A stretch of 64,000 nucleotides of DNA from an uncultured Alphaproteobacteria bacterium (lineage in GTDB: Bacteria; Pseudomonadota; Alphaproteobacteria; HIMB59). The notes below the pieces were generated by a model. It ran no database searches. It saw only the letters and a program-made list of their open reading frames with translations, and was not told where the DNA came from. This document shows positions 18,965 to 32,324 of this stretch, piece after piece. The stretch is from assembly GCA_902599045.1 (NCBI GenBank), contig CACKEA010000001.1, positions 1 to 64,000 on the forward strand, in the 5' to 3' direction. The position numbers and the translations under genes were made by a program. Each line of letters starts with the position of its first letter. The first letter of the stretch is position 1.

Positions 18965-19915
18965 TCAAGCTCTTTTTATCCTTGGTCCTAACTGCTGAAT
19001 GACTTCAACAGCCCTTGTGTTTCCGTTAATCAAAGCTTCATCGACAGACTTTCCTGACAAATAGAAATCTAAAAAACCTGCAGCAAAATTATCTCCTGCA
19101 CCTGTAGTATCAATTACATTTTCTATTTTTTTAGAGGGTTGATGACTCACATCATCATTATAAAAAAAATAAGCTCCCTCGGCTCCTGAAGTCATGACAA
19201 TTTTTTTTCCGTAATCGTTAAAAAATGAACTCACATCTGCCATAGTTTCAGATTGTGAAAACATTTTAGCCTCATCGAAGTTACAAAAGACCAAATTTAC
19301 ATTCTCTTTTATAAAATTGTTTAATTCATCTCTATGTCGATCAACACAAAAAGGATCTGAAAGAGATAATGAAATTTCTGTATTTTTAGATTTGGCTATA
19401 TCTCCAAATTTTTTTAAAGTTTTTTTTGTTAATTCATGATCCCAAAGATATGACTCCATATACATGTGGTCAATATTGTCGAGAATATTTTCGCTAACCT
19501 CATCAGGTTGCAACTGAGATCCAATACCAATGTGTGTTGCCATAGTTCTTTCACCATCAGGTGATACTAATATGTTACAACATCCGGTAGGTAAGTCACT
19601 TTTTCTTGAAACTCCTTTGAATGAGATATTTGCTTTTTCCAAATCTTGTATAAATGCATTTCCATATTCATCATCGCTCACCTTTCCATAAAAACTAGCC
19701 TCATGGGAACCAAAATTTAGTTCATGAACTGTATTGCAGACAGATCCACCTGAGGTGATTAAAGGATTGGTAAAATTTGATCTTATGTTTTGGATTTGAG
19801 ACTCTTCGATTAAAGTCATAGAGCCCTTAGACAAATTTAAGTCACTGATTATATTGTCTTCCACCTGGCAAATGACATCAACCAAAGCGGTTCCTACTCC
19901 AAGAATTTTTTTCAC
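18965..19915 (-). CDS. PfkB-family carbohydrate/nucleoside kinase, probable adenosine kinase
   Basis: GGSVCNTVHELN and IDTTGAGDNFAAGFLDF; position upstream of ahcY-metK. Confidence 0.85.
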   Translation of the reverse strand: MKKILGVGTALVDVICQVEDNIISDLNLSKGSMTLIEESQIQNIRSNFTNPLITSGGSVCNTVHELNFGSHEASFYGKVSDDEYGNAFIQDLEKANISFKGVSRKSDLPTGCCNILVSPDGERTMATHIGIGSQLQPDEVSENILDNIDHMYMESYLWDHELTKKTLKKFGDIAKSKNTEISLSLSDPFCVDRHRDELNNFIKENVNLVFCNFDEAKMFSQSETMADVSSFFNDYGKKIVMTSGAEGAYFFYNDDVSHQPSKKIENVIDTTGAGDNFAAGFLDFYLSGKSVDEALINGNTRAVEVIQQLGPRIKRA

Positions 19916-20202
19916 TAGATGAAATTAAGGAATTTTGCTTTGAGGTCTATTAAAAAATGCCTATTTTGCTATGAAAGTTGTACATAAAACTTTTAATTTA
20001 AAGTTAAATAAATGCTCGAATCAATTATTTAAAAAGTGGCTAAACTACTTAAGGATTAGATCTTCTTTTAACATATTCGTATGCCAAGAAAACTTTTATA
20101 AAAACCTGTGAATATTTCTGATTTAATTGTTAATTGAATCTCCAATTTCTAATTGAATTTATTAGGTTTTCAGAATTAAATACAAAATGATTTGACTATG
20201 AT

Positions 20203-20250
20203 TATCTATAAATTGTATAGTCACTAGGCAATAAACACTACATCTAGTGC
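20203..20250 (+). promoter_or_regulatory. Tandem NrdR-like boxes upstream of nrdA
   Basis: tatCTATAAATTGTAT (20203-20218) and ACACTACATCTAGTGC (20235-20250), start-to-start 32 bp. Confidence 0.6.
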
Positions 20251-20286
20251 TTATACGCATTTATACACGTAAACTTGGTAGGTAGA

Positions 20287-23025
20287 ATGGAAACAAATAA
20301 CGCAGAATCATTAGAAATTTCAACAAAAAACACCGTAATCAATAAGCAAAATGAAGAAATAAACTTATTAAGTTTGAGTGTTGTTAGACGAGACGGTTCC
20401 ATTACACCCTTTAAGTCAGATAAAATCGCTAATGCAATTAGAAAAGCTTTTTTAGCACAAACCGACCTTCGAGACAGTAAGCAAATTGATAAAAGTGTTT
20501 CTGATCTTACTGAAACTGTAACAGCAGCTCTAACAAGACGTATTGCTAACGGTGATATGATTCATATTGAAGATATCCAAGATCAAGTTGAATTAGCATT
20601 AATGAGAGGCGAGTATCACAAAGTTGCCCGTGCTTATGTTCTTTATAGAGAGCAAAGAGCTAACCAACGTTATAAAACTGCTCAACTTAATGAACAAATA
20701 GGTGCCAAAGTTTCAACAATGGCAGTTACCAAAAGGGATGGTAACAAAGAAGACATCTCTTTAGAAAAAATTACAAACCGTATATCTATTTTATCAAATG
20801 GATTAGAGATTGACTCTATTACGATTGCACAAAAAGCTATCCAAGGTTTATACGATGGTATCACAACAAACGAAATTGATACTTACTTAGCTGAGACAGC
20901 TGCTGCTTTGACAGTGGAACATCCTGACTATTCTTATTTGGCTGGAAGAATTAAAGCTAACGCATTACACAAAGAAACACCTGGTTTTATTATTGCAACA
21001 AAAAATCTTTACGAAGATGGTTTGTTACGCGATGAGTATTATGAAAAGGTAAAAGCTAATGCTGAAGAAATAGAAAAAATTATCGATTATGATCGAGATT
21101 ATTATTTTGACTATTTTGCATTAACAACTTTATTTAGAGCTTATCTTCTCCAATCAAATAACAAAACTGCAGAAAGACCTCAAGATTTATGGATGAGAGT
21201 AGCTCTGTGTGTTTCGGGTGATAAGTTTGATTTTTATCAGGTGAAAAAAACATATGACAGTTTATCCCAAGGTTTTTACACACATGCAACGCCTACTCTT
21301 TTCAATAGTGGATTGAAAATGCAACAGTTATCATCTTGCTTTTTAATTGGAATGGAAGACGATTCTATTGAAGGGATTTTTAATACAGTGAAAGACTGTG
21401 CTTTGATTTCCAAAACAGCAGGTGGTATTGGACTTCACGCCCATAACATTAGGGGTGGTGGAAGTCGTATTAAATCAACAAATGGTAAGTCGAATGGATT
21501 AATTCCATTTCTTAAAATTTTTAATGAAACCGCAAGATCTGTTGACCAAGGTGGTGGCAAGAGAAAGGGCTCTTTTGCAGTCTATTTAGAGCCATGGCAT
21601 GCTGATATTGAGTCATTTTTAGAACTTAGAAAAAACACAGGTGCTGAAGAATTCAGAGCTAGAGATTTGTTTTATGCTCTTTGGATACCAGATTTATTTA
21701 TGGAAAGAGTTGAAGAGGATGCAGATTGGACATTAATGAGTGAACATGAGTGTCCTGGATTATCTGACAACTATGGGAAAGAATTTGTAGAACTATACAC
21801 CAAATACGAAAATGAAATGCCTGATCTTAAAAGAATTAAGGCAAGAGCCTTGATGTCAAAGATCATTGAAGCACAAATTGAAACTGGTCAGCCGTATATG
21901 CTTTACAAAGATGCTGTAAATAAAAAATCTAACCAAAAGAATATTGGGGTAATTAAATCATCTAATCTGTGTGCTGAAATAGTTGAATACTCTGAAAAAG
22001 ATGAGACAGCTGTTTGTAACTTAGCATCAATTGCATTACCAAAGTTTGTTACAGATGAAAGTAAATTTGATTACCAAAACTTATACCAAGTCGCAAAACT
22101 AGCTACAAAAAACTTAGATCAGGTTATAGATATAAACTTTTACCCTACAGATAAGACAGAGAACTCAAATAGTCGTCATCGACCTATTGGCCTTGGCATA
22201 CAAGGTCTGGCTGATGTTTATTTCAAAATGAATATTGCATATGACTCTGTTCAAGCACAAATTATTAATAAGCAAATATTTGAAACAGTCTACTTTGGTG
22301 CCTTAGAAGCATCAATGGAGCTTGCTGCTGACAAAGGCCCCTATTCTACTTTCAAGGGTTCTCCTCTTTCTGAAGGGCAATTTCAATTCGATCTGTGGGG
22401 CGCTAAACCATCAAGTATGTGGGACTGGAAAGGCCTAATGGAGAAGATTCAAAAACACGGGGTACGTAATTCCCTGACCACAGCATGTATGCCGACAGCT
22501 TCAACTGGTATCATCTTGGGGAATACAGAAACCTTTCAAGTGCAAACATCAAATATTTATAAAAGACAAACTCTCTCTGGAGAATTCTTATTAGTAAATC
22601 GTCACCTTGTAAAAGAATTGATGAAGAGGAACCTTTGGAGTAAGGAATTACGCGATCAAATTATATTAGAAAATGGCTCTGTTCAGAATATTGAGGGATT
22701 CCCTGAAGACCTTAAAGATGTTTACAAGACTGTTTGGGAAACATCTCAAAAAACAGTCATTGATATGGCAGCGGACAGAGCACCATTTATCGATCAAACT
22801 CAATCCATGAACTTATGGTTGGCAACCCCTACTTTTGGAAAAGTGAACTCTATGCATATGTATGCATGGAAAAAAGGCTTAAAAACAGGCATGTATTACC
22901 TGAGAAGCCGATCAGCTGTAGACGCAGTTAAAGTAACCGTGTCCTCTGAAAAAAAAGCAAAAGAGTCTTATGTTAAAGAGGCGCAATCTAATGAACCAGA
23001 AGATTGCGTAACATGTAGTGCATAA
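20287..23025 (+). CDS. nrdA: Class I ribonucleotide reductase alpha subunit with two N-terminal ATP-cone domains
   Basis: VVRRDGSITPFKSDKIANAIRKAF and AVTKRDGNKEDISLEKITNRI ATP cones; SSCFLIGMEDDS; C-terminal CVTC; ATG 20287 preferred over TTG 20275. Confidence 0.95.
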   Translation: METNNAESLEISTKNTVINKQNEEINLLSLSVVRRDGSITPFKSDKIANAIRKAFLAQTDLRDSKQIDKSVSDLTETVTAALTRRIANGDMIHIEDIQDQVELALMRGEYHKVARAYVLYREQRANQRYKTAQLNEQIGAKVSTMAVTKRDGNKEDISLEKITNRISILSNGLEIDSITIAQKAIQGLYDGITTNEIDTYLAETAAALTVEHPDYSYLAGRIKANALHKETPGFIIATKNLYEDGLLRDEYYEKVKANAEEIEKIIDYDRDYYFDYFALTTLFRAYLLQSNNKTAERPQDLWMRVALCVSGDKFDFYQVKKTYDSLSQGFYTHATPTLFNSGLKMQQLSSCFLIGMEDDSIEGIFNTVKDCALISKTAGGIGLHAHNIRGGGSRIKSTNGKSNGLIPFLKIFNETARSVDQGGGKRKGSFAVYLEPWHADIESFLELRKNTGAEEFRARDLFYALWIPDLFMERVEEDADWTLMSEHECPGLSDNYGKEFVELYTKYENEMPDLKRIKARALMSKIIEAQIETGQPYMLYKDAVNKKSNQKNIGVIKSSNLCAEIVEYSEKDETAVCNLASIALPKFVTDESKFDYQNLYQVAKLATKNLDQVIDINFYPTDKTENSNSRHRPIGLGIQGLADVYFKMNIAYDSVQAQIINKQIFETVYFGALEASMELAADKGPYSTFKGSPLSEGQFQFDLWGAKPSSMWDWKGLMEKIQKHGVRNSLTTACMPTASTGIILGNTETFQVQTSNIYKRQTLSGEFLLVNRHLVKELMKRNLWSKELRDQIILENGSVQNIEGFPEDLKDVYKTVWETSQKTVIDMAADRAPFIDQTQSMNLWLATPTFGKVNSMHMYAWKKGLKTGMYYLRSRSAVDAVKVTVSSEKKAKESYVKEAQSNEPEDCVTCSA

Positions 23026-23058
23026 GATGTTTTATCAATTTATTATAAGGAGCAAGTC

Positions 23059-24048
23059 ATGATATCTAAAGGATGCAAATCAATTTTCCCTATTCAACAC
23101 CAAGAAATTTTCGATCGTTATAAACAGCACGTACAAGCGTTTTGGACACCCGAAGAAGTTTCACTCCAAGATGATTTAAGAGATCTAAAAACACTGGGTG
23201 AGGGAGAAATACACTTTATTAAACATGTGCTTGCATTCTTTGCAAATTCAGAGGCTATGATAAACGAGAACCTAGCTTCAAGATTTTATAATGAAATTTT
23301 AATTCCTGAGTCTCGATTATTTATTACCATGCAGATGCTAAATGAATCCATTCATGCTGAAATGTATGGTTTACAAATAGAAGCCTATGTCGAGGACCCA
23401 TCAGAAAAAGATAAGTTGTTCTCTGCAATTCAAAATGTTCCCTGTATTAATAAAAAAGCACAGTGGGTTTCAAAGTGGCTCAATGGAAATCAAAGTTTAC
23501 TTATGCGATTAATAGCTTTTGGTTTGGTAGAGGGGTTATTTTTTGCAGGATCTTTTTGTGCCATTTATTACTTTAGAAAAAGAGGTCTGCTTCCAGGCCT
23601 AGCACTTTCTAATGATTGGATTGCAAGAGATGAGGGAATGCATTTTAGTTTCTCTGCTTTAATGTTTAAAACATTAAGAGAAAAGTTTAATAAGGGTACA
23701 TTGTCAGATGAAGATATTAAATCAATGGATTTAATACCAGGTGCTGTAACTCAATCAGAGTTTGAAGAAATTGTTAGAGAAGCAGTTGAATTTGAAAAAG
23801 AATTTGTCACTGACGCGCTACCCGTTGATCTTATCGGCATGAACAAAGAGATGATGTGTATGTATATCGAAGCAGTATCAGATCGTATAGCTGATCTTTT
23901 TGGATTTGATAGAGTGTTTAATACAGAAAATCCATTTGACTTTATGAGAGCTCTGGATGTTCAAAATGTGACTAATTTTTTCGAAAAAAGAGTTACTGAA
24001 TATCAGCGTCCAACAGATCGCTCCTTGTCATTTGATGAGTCTTTCTAA
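23059..24048 (+). CDS. nrdB: Class I ribonucleotide reductase beta subunit
   Basis: FWTPEEVSLQDDLRD, FFANSEAMINENLASRF and NESIHAEMYGL (ExxHxxxY). Confidence 0.95.
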   Translation: MISKGCKSIFPIQHQEIFDRYKQHVQAFWTPEEVSLQDDLRDLKTLGEGEIHFIKHVLAFFANSEAMINENLASRFYNEILIPESRLFITMQMLNESIHAEMYGLQIEAYVEDPSEKDKLFSAIQNVPCINKKAQWVSKWLNGNQSLLMRLIAFGLVEGLFFAGSFCAIYYFRKRGLLPGLALSNDWIARDEGMHFSFSALMFKTLREKFNKGTLSDEDIKSMDLIPGAVTQSEFEEIVREAVEFEKEFVTDALPVDLIGMNKEMMCMYIEAVSDRIADLFGFDRVFNTENPFDFMRALDVQNVTNFFEKRVTEYQRPTDRSLSFDESF

Positions 24049-24288
24049 GTGCAAGTAAAGATATATAGCAAAGATAATTGTGTTTTTTGTACTATGGCTA
24101 AGTCAGCCTTAGCTACTCATGACCCTGAAATATTAATGTTAAATCAAGATTATAGCAGAGAACAATTCTTCGAAATATTTCCAACTGCTAAGACTTTCCC
24201 ACAGATAATTATCAATGGTGAAAAAATTGGTGGATACCATGAATTAGAAAAATGGATGGCCTTTAATAAACCCGATGATGATTTCTAA
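24049..24288 (+). CDS. Glutaredoxin
   Basis: YSKDNCVFCTMAK, TFPQIIINGEKIGGYHEL; GTG start abutting the nrdB stop. Confidence 0.9.
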   Translation: MQVKIYSKDNCVFCTMAKSALATHDPEILMLNQDYSREQFFEIFPTAKTFPQIIINGEKIGGYHELEKWMAFNKPDDDF

Positions 24289-26963
24289 TGAGCTTCGCCC
24301 CAATTTAAACCACCACCAAAGTCAACTTTTATAGGTGTTTTAAAAAATTTATATTTTTGATGTGATGTTTCCATCAGATTAGTTATTTCTGGAATAATAT
24401 CTTTTTCTTTTTTATGTATCTCAAACAAGAGTTCATCGTGAACTTGGGATGTCATTTTTGACTTACAATTATTTTTTCTTAAGTAATTATGTATATCTAA
24501 CATTGCAATTTTTATAAGATCAGATGCAGTGCCTTGAATTGGGGCATTGATAGCTTGTCTTTCTGCAAATGATCTCAACATAAAATTTTTAGCATTGATA
24601 TCTTTTATGTGAGACTTCCTTCCAAAAAGATTTTCCACAAAACCTAATTTTTTTGCTTTATCTGTAGTTAATTTCATAAAGTCATTAATATTTGGAAATT
24701 TTTGAAAATAATTATCGATGAAAAGTTTTGCCTCAGCGTTACTTACACCTAATTGTTTTGCAAGTCCATATTGGCTAATACCATATATTATTCCAAAGTT
24801 AATAATCTTGGCCATCCTTCTATCGTTATCATTGATTGATTTTTTATTAAAAACTAATTGGCCTGTGCTTTCATGAATGTCCTGATCTTCTTGAAAAGCT
24901 TTCAATAAATTTGGATCTTCGCAAGCCTCACATAAAACTCGAAGTTCAATTTGTGAGTAGTCAAAACTATAAAGTTCATGATCTTTTTCAGCTATAAAGG
25001 CTGTTCTTATCTTTTTTCCAATTTCAGTTCTGATTGGGATGTTTTGAAGATTAGGTTCAGATGAACTTAGTCGTCCTGTTATGGTTGCGGCAATATTAAA
25101 TGTACTATGAACCCTGTCTTTTTTATCTGCGTGATCAGCTAACGAAGAGGTGTAGGTAGAAACAAGCTTGGAGTATTGTCTCCATTGCAAAATATGTGAG
25201 GCTATCTCAACACCTTCAGACTCTAACTGCTCTAATACTTTCACATTTGTTTGAAAGTCTCCTGCCTTAGTCTTCTTTGTGACTTTTATATCTAATTTCT
25301 TGAAAATTTCAGTTAATTGTTTTGGGGATCCAATATTGAATTCTTCACCAGCAATCTTAAATATTTTCTGCTCAATTTTATCAATCTCTTTGTTGAGATC
25401 TTTTTCTAGTTTATTTAAAAATTTTAAATCTATTTTACAACCATTGCTCTCTACTTCTTGGAGAACTAAACTTAGTTTTTTATCAATATCATAATAAATC
25501 CAACTATCTAAGGACTCAGCTATCTGCTCATTGAGAGTTTCATATAATTTGAACGTGGCATATGCATCATGAGCCGCATAATTTGTAGCGGCTTCTAATG
25601 GCACTTCAGAAAAATCTTTGTATTTTCTCTTGGACTCATTTTTTATAACATCTTTGAACTTTTCTTTTTCTTCTCCAAAATAGTAATAATACAAATCTTC
25701 TAAGTTATGTTTTGTTAAACCATTGTTAACAAAAAAAGACATAAGTAATGTATCTTGGAAAGAGACAGTGTTGACACCAAAACGTTTTAAGATTACAGAG
25801 TCATATTTTGCATTGTGAAATAATTTTAATATGGATTCATCTCCACACAGTTCACTTAGATTTTTAAGAACACTTTCTTGATCTTTGTTGGATAATTCAT
25901 TTTCTGGGGATTTAAACGGTAAGTAATAAGCTTGGTCGACATTCGATAAAGATATGCCAATAATATTTGCAGTATTTACGTCTAAACTGTCAGTTTCTAA
26001 GTCTATAGCCAATATTTTTTCAGATTTAAGAGAATTTAGATATTCTATTATTTCTTTTGTTTTAGTAAATGATTTAAAATTTATATTTTTTTTGGTTGCA
26101 TGAGGTTTTGTTTCATTGGCACTAGTTCTTATAAGTGATTTAAATTCGTACTTTTTAAAGAAGTCATTCAACTTTGTGGAGTCATCAAATTGTTTTAACT
26201 TCTCTATTTTAATGGGTAACTCAAGATTGTTTTTTAAAATAACAAGCTTATGGCTAATTTTTGCAGACTCCTCATGATCATGAATAAGGTTTTTTATTCT
26301 GACATTTGAAATTTGATCTTTTTTTAACAAGAGCTCCTCAAAAGTGCCGAATTCATTAATTAATTTAGCGGCTGTTTTAGGGCCTATTCCTGGAACTCCC
26401 GGTATATTATCAACACTATCTCCTATAAGAGCTTGAACATCTGTAATTCTATCTGGGCTGACTCCAAATTTTTCCATTACTTTTGCTTCATCAATCTCAA
26501 CATTTTTCATTGGGTCCATGATGCGATTGTTCGCTGATAACAATTGAAAGAGATCTTTGTCAGAACTAAATACAGTAGTGGGTATTTTATTATCCTCTCC
26601 ATATTTAACATAACTTGCAATAACGTCATCAGCCTCAAAATCTTTTTTTTCAATAACGTCGAGTCCAAATGCTTCAATAGCTTCGCGAATAATACTAAAT
26701 TGGGGTATTAAATCCTCAGGTGCCTCTCCACGGTTCGCTTTGTAGTCGGGAAATAAAGTGTTTCGAAAAGTATTCTTACCAGCATCAAGTATTATTAGTA
26801 TTTTGTCACTGGGGTGTTCTTCTATTAGTCTAAGCATCATATTACAAAATCCATAAACAGCATTAGTAGGTATGCCTTTAGAATTATTCATTGGGGGTAA
26901 GGCGTAATAGGCTCGGAAAATATATCCTGAACCATCCACAAGAATTAACCGAGACTCAGACAT
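24285..26963 (-). CDS. polA: DNA polymerase I with 5'-3' and 3'-5' exonuclease domains
   Basis: LILVDGSGYIFRAYYALP, LAIDLETDSLD, FSFDYSQIELRVLC-type DYSQIELRVL and SQVHDELLFE. Confidence 0.97.
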   Translation of the reverse strand: MSESRLILVDGSGYIFRAYYALPPMNNSKGIPTNAVYGFCNMMLRLIEEHPSDKILIILDAGKNTFRNTLFPDYKANRGEAPEDLIPQFSIIREAIEAFGLDVIEKKDFEADDVIASYVKYGEDNKIPTTVFSSDKDLFQLLSANNRIMDPMKNVEIDEAKVMEKFGVSPDRITDVQALIGDSVDNIPGVPGIGPKTAAKLINEFGTFEELLLKKDQISNVRIKNLIHDHEESAKISHKLVILKNNLELPIKIEKLKQFDDSTKLNDFFKKYEFKSLIRTSANETKPHATKKNINFKSFTKTKEIIEYLNSLKSEKILAIDLETDSLDVNTANIIGISLSNVDQAYYLPFKSPENELSNKDQESVLKNLSELCGDESILKLFHNAKYDSVILKRFGVNTVSFQDTLLMSFFVNNGLTKHNLEDLYYYYFGEEKEKFKDVIKNESKRKYKDFSEVPLEAATNYAAHDAYATFKLYETLNEQIAESLDSWIYYDIDKKLSLVLQEVESNGCKIDLKFLNKLEKDLNKEIDKIEQKIFKIAGEEFNIGSPKQLTEIFKKLDIKVTKKTKAGDFQTNVKVLEQLESEGVEIASHILQWRQYSKLVSTYTSSLADHADKKDRVHSTFNIAATITGRLSSSEPNLQNIPIRTEIGKKIRTAFIAEKDHELYSFDYSQIELRVLCEACEDPNLLKAFQEDQDIHESTGQLVFNKKSINDNDRRMAKIINFGIIYGISQYGLAKQLGVSNAEAKLFIDNYFQKFPNINDFMKLTTDKAKKLGFVENLFGRKSHIKDINAKNFMLRSFAERQAINAPIQGTASDLIKIAMLDIHNYLRKNNCKSKMTSQVHDELLFEIHKKEKDIIPEITNLMETSHQKYKFFKTPIKVDFGGGLNWGEAH

Positions 26964-26995
26964 CTAGGCAGAATAACAAAGATTGCAGGTATATA

Positions 26996-27556
26996 CTATT
27001 CTTTAGGGGCGTGCTTATTTAGAATTCTTTGAAGAGTTCTTCGATGCATTTTTAATCGTCTTGCTGTTTCAGAAACATTACGGTTACACTGAGTAAAAAC
27101 TCTTTGTATATGTTCCCATCTAATTCTATCTGCAGACATTGGATTTTCAGGAGGTGGGGGCAGAGATGTAGCTGTGGAGGACATTAGTGACTTTTCAATA
27201 TCATCAATATTAGCTGGTTTTGTTAAGTAATCATCAGCGCCTAATTTTACAGATGACACTGCTGTAGCTATGTTGCCGTAACTAGTTAACATAACGGTCC
27301 GACACTCTGGGTTTTGCTCTTTTATTACCTTAATAACATCAAGTCCAGAGCCGTCTCCTAAGCGTAGGTCAACTATGGCGTAATTAAAGTTATTGCCTGA
27401 TAAAACGCCTAATGCCTCTTTTTTAGACGCAGCTGCTGTTACTGTGAAATCTTTTCGTTGAAAAGAAGTGGTTAATCGCTCTCGAAAGGGCTTATCGTCC
27501 TCAATAATAAAAAGTGTTTTGTCTTTTGTTACTGCGTTTTGTTCTAAATCTGCCAT
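26996..27556 (-). CDS. regA: RegA/PrrA/ActR-family response regulator
   Basis: DDKPFRERL, YAIVDLRLGDGSGLDVI and Fis-type HTH NVSETARRLKMHRRTLQRILNK. Confidence 0.93.
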   Translation of the reverse strand: MADLEQNAVTKDKTLFIIEDDKPFRERLTTSFQRKDFTVTAAASKKEALGVLSGNNFNYAIVDLRLGDGSGLDVIKVIKEQNPECRTVMLTSYGNIATAVSSVKLGADDYLTKPANIDDIEKSLMSSTATSLPPPPENPMSADRIRWEHIQRVFTQCNRNVSETARRLKMHRRTLQRILNKHAPKE

Positions 27557-28788
27557 GTTAAAGTTACTTCTGCTCCATTATTACTTTGTACTGATATTTC
27601 ACCATTTAGATTTTCAATCATTTGTTTTGTTATGAATAACCCAAGGCCCATATTTACCCCTTTTTCAGGCCTGCTAGAATAGAATGGTTTTCCAAAATTA
27701 GCTATAAACTTTTTATCAAAACCTGGGCCGTCATCACGGATTTTGATAGAATATGTATTTGTTGAAGTTTCTGAAATTATTAATATTTCTTTATATGCAA
27801 AACTAATTGCATTTTTGATTATATTGTTCATAGCAATATTAAGCTCAGGTGTAATTTTAATATTAATATTTTTAGAATTTTCATCCGATCTATAATCTAA
27901 ATTTATTGCACGATAATTATTTGAGAATTGTTCGCACAAAGATTGTGTATATGCATCTAATGACATATTAGTTATTTCAGAGGAGAGTTCTGTTGACTCA
28001 GGATTAGTTGAAAGTTCTTTAAGTATTGCCTTACATCTATCTAATTCTAACAATAAGGTTTTAATATCTTTTCCATAATCATCTTTTAGTTTTTTATCTT
28101 GATTAAAGTCTCCGACAATTAGGTTTATTGTATTCAATGGTGTCCCTAGTTCATGAACAGCTGCTGCTGCCAACCCACCTACTTTTAAAAGCTCTTTTTC
28201 ATTTTGAAGTTGCTTGCTTGCTAATTCATATGCTTTTTGCGTGCTTTTGTAGTTTAGAGAAAAGTAATAAAGATAAAAAACTAAAAATATGCTGCTTATA
28301 AAAAGAGAGATCATGATAGCTAGACTATATGTAAAATTAATATTGGGATGAACGGATGGAGGAAGAGCAATAAAGAAATTAAATATTAAGGCAAAGCAAA
28401 CTAACGCCAAACTTAAAATAATAATTATTCTCTCTATCGCTAGGTATGATGCTGCAATTGCAATAGGAGCTAAAATGATAAAAATGAAAGGATTAGTGTA
28501 TCCCCCGTTCAAAGCAATTAAACTCGAAATTTGAATGATATCAAAACATAAAAATATGAAGACTTGTTTTTCTGAAATAATTTTATCACCTTTGTTTAAG
28601 TAAAAACCTAAGATAATGCTAGCCATCAAGACAAAGGCTATAATCCATGAAGCAGTTGCAACTATTTTTGAAATCTCGAAAAAATACTGTGTAATTGATA
28701 AGGTAGCGGCCTGACCACCGAAAGCAATGGCTCGTATAATTAGAAAATCAGAGGAATTAACGAAAAGGAAGTTTTTTTGATTATCCAA
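27544..28788 (-). CDS. regB: RegB/PrrB-family redox sensor histidine kinase
   Basis: GGYTNPF (quinone-site heptapeptide), AAAAVHELGTPLNTI H-box and DRCKAIL conserved Cys. Confidence 0.93.
   Translation of the reverse strand: MDNQKNFLFVNSSDFLIIRAIAFGGQAATLSITQYFFEISKIVATASWIIAFVLMASIILGFYLNKGDKIISEKQVFIFLCFDIIQISSLIALNGGYTNPFIFIILAPIAIAASYLAIERIIIILSLALVCFALIFNFFIALPPSVHPNINFTYSLAIMISLFISSIFLVFYLYYFSLNYKSTQKAYELASKQLQNEKELLKVGGLAAAAVHELGTPLNTINLIVGDFNQDKKLKDDYGKDIKTLLLELDRCKAILKELSTNPESTELSSEITNMSLDAYTQSLCEQFSNNYRAINLDYRSDENSKNINIKITPELNIAMNNIIKNAISFAYKEILIISETSTNTYSIKIRDDGPGFDKKFIANFGKPFYSSRPEKGVNMGLGLFITKQMIENLNGEISVQSNNGAEVTLTWQI

Positions 28789-32324
<3,536 letters not shown>

Noticed and set aside
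23059-24048. Apparent loss of the radical tyrosine in NrdB (FITMQ where eukaryotic R2 has FYGFQ)
   Set aside because: The radical Tyr follows the ExxH motif (ExxHxxxY); NESIHAEMY retains it, so the protein looks like a normal class I beta subunit.
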